NCBI RefSeq assembly: GCF_900142275.1
Contig: NZ_FRAI01000023.1
Coordinates: 1 to 34,913, forward strand
Direction of reading: 5' to 3'
Source of the DNA: Anaerobranca californiensis DSM 14826
GTDB taxonomy: Bacteria > Bacillota > Proteinivoracia > Proteinivoracales > Proteinivoracaceae
Length of the DNA stretch: 34,913 bases
Shown here: one piece after another, positions 33,957-34,913 of the stretch
Layout: every line of letters begins with the position of its first letter
How positions within the stretch are numbered: the first letter of the stretch is position 1
Notes under the pieces: generated by a model
What the model was told of the DNA's origin: nothing
Seen by the model: only the letters and a program-made list of their open reading frames with translations
Database searches by the model: none
Made by a program: the position numbers and the translations under genes

Positions 33957-34069
33957 AAATATACAATAAAGTATGTACTTCTAATCTATATTCGACAAAA
34001 AACGATTAAATCCTCTAAAAAAATTAAAAAATGTTTAAACAACTTACTATTGTTAAGGAGGATTGAAAA

Positions 34070-34913
34070 ATGCTAATTATATTTATTAAAAGTGCTTCAT
34101 TAGGAGGGATTTCCACACACATAAAACAGCTACAACTCGGTTTGAGCAAATTTAATTATCAGACTGAAGTTATAGAAATAAACTTTAATCCACTAAAATT
34201 TCTTAAAAGTATTATTACCATAAAATACATAAGTCAAAGGGAAAAAGTAATATTACACTTTCATGGCTATAAAGCCATTTTCCTTTTACCTTTTATTTCT
34301 CAGAGGGTAAAGAAAGTTTGTACTATCCATGGTTTTTTAGATGAAGAAAGGTGGGGAAATAGTTTTCTAAAATGGTTATTAAGGAAATTGTTTAAGAAAG
34401 TAGATTATTTTATTTGTGTATCCCATAGTCTAAAAAGCTATATCCAAGGGGAATTTGATGTTCCCCAATCAAAAATTACCGTTATTTACAATGGAGTATC
34501 TGTAGATAAAAGGGAAATACCTAAAATTAAGAAAAATAAAATTGTAAATATTGGGGCCTGTGGAAGACTAGTAAAACTTAAAGGTTATGAGCAGTTAATC
34601 CATGCTTTTAATAATATTTCCACTAAATATAATGTTAGGTTACATATTATAGGCAGTGGGCCGGAAGAGGAGAACTTAAAAAAAATAGCTGGCGATAAAG
34701 TCTTTTTTCATGGATATCAACCAAATCCCTTGGAATATATGGAAATGTTTCATTTGTTTGTTCAACCATCTTTAGTAGAAGGATGTGGATTATCTGTTCT
34801 GGAAGGGATGTCTTTAAATTTGCCTGTAATAGTTAGTGATGCCGGGGGGTTACCAGAACTAATTCAACATGGAGTCCATGGTTTGATTTTCCCTAAAGGA
34901 GATATTAAAGCCT
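34070..34913 (+). CDS. GT4-family glycosyltransferase, C-terminus beyond the window
   Basis: An open frame from ATG at 34070 runs 281 codons off the end without a stop, after AAGGAGG. It opens MLIIFIKSASLGGISTH, the glycine-rich acceptor-side start of GT-B enzymes. VCTIHGF lies near residue 84, and VSHSLKSYI and VIYNGV lie near residues 119-143. IGACGRLVKLKGYEQLIHAF starts the C-terminal domain near residue 161. The nucleotide-sugar segment PSLVEGCGLSVLEGMSLNLPVIVSDAGGLPE (about 233-263) shows the E-x7-E pattern of GT4 enzymes. It probably builds a cell-surface polysaccharide or glycolipid. Donor and acceptor are unknown, and its neighbours beyond the window would be needed to place it. Confidence 0.88.
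   Translation, partial: MLIIFIKSASLGGISTHIKQLQLGLSKFNYQTEVIEINFNPLKFLKSIITIKYISQREKVILHFHGYKAIFLLPFISQRVKKVCTIHGFLDEERWGNSFLKWLLRKLFKKVDYFICVSHSLKSYIQGEFDVPQSKITVIYNGVSVDKREIPKIKKNKIVNIGACGRLVKLKGYEQLIHAFNNISTKYNVRLHIIGSGPEEENLKKIAGDKVFFHGYQPNPLEYMEMFHLFVQPSLVEGCGLSVLEGMSLNLPVIVSDAGGLPELIQHGVHGLIFPKGDIKA

Overview
This is an AT-rich chromosomal window. Strong AGGAGG-type ribosome binding sites, frequent GTG/TTG starts, simple hairpin-plus-T terminators, a sortase-type surface protein, a Spo0B/NatK-type kinase and fermentative acyl-CoA genes all point to an anaerobic low-GC Firmicute (Clostridia-like). A thermophilic or alkaliphilic genus such as Anaerobranca is possible, but that is only a guess.

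Layout. (1) 1-3281: the cut-off start of a leftward transposase-like gene, then a class I glutamine amidotransferase-like hydrolase, an asparaginase II-type protein and a thiolase. (2) 3366-9514: a 3-hydroxybutyrate/acetoacetate module. A CBS-PAS-PAS-AAA+-Fis activator is followed by about 310 bp holding three helically phased 20-bp operators and a clear sigma-54 promoter, then a fused CoA-transferase, a GntP-type permease and a short-chain dehydrogenase. With the thiolase just upstream this gives import, oxidation to acetoacetate, activation and cleavage to acetyl-CoA. (3) 9599-14761: a 1681-residue cell-wall-anchored protein with OB-fold-like, PHP metallohydrolase-like and ThuA/DUF4350-like regions and an NPQTGD sorting signal. 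(4) 14776-16214, leftward: a YibE/F membrane protein overlapping a small unknown gene. (5) 16346-20709: a DUF362/ferredoxin protein, Tex, and a NIF3-like protein.

(6) 20779-26992: the most novel region. Seven tightly spaced genes encode a small membrane-associated protein, a DUF6754-type membrane protein, a multi-pass membrane protein, a membrane-anchored soluble-domain protein, a second multi-pass protein, a GlmL/MutL-type ASKHA ATPase and a barrel-sandwich/KOW protein. No glutamate or methylmalonyl mutase lies nearby, so the ATPase probably serves an undescribed membrane complex.

(7) 27000-29764: a sigma-A promoter and the operon tsaE-tsaB-rimI-tsaD, mainly for tRNA t6A synthesis. (8) 29779-29950: eight DnaA-box 9-mers in one orientation, between tsaD and lgt. 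(9) 30024-32986: lgt, murC and mtnN, with murC and mtnN overlapping. (10) 32991-34913: a leftward orphan sensor kinase and a rightward GT4 glycosyltransferase that runs off the window end.

No rRNA, tRNA, CRISPR array or recognisable riboswitch was seen. Function calls rest on motif recognition by eye, without database searches.
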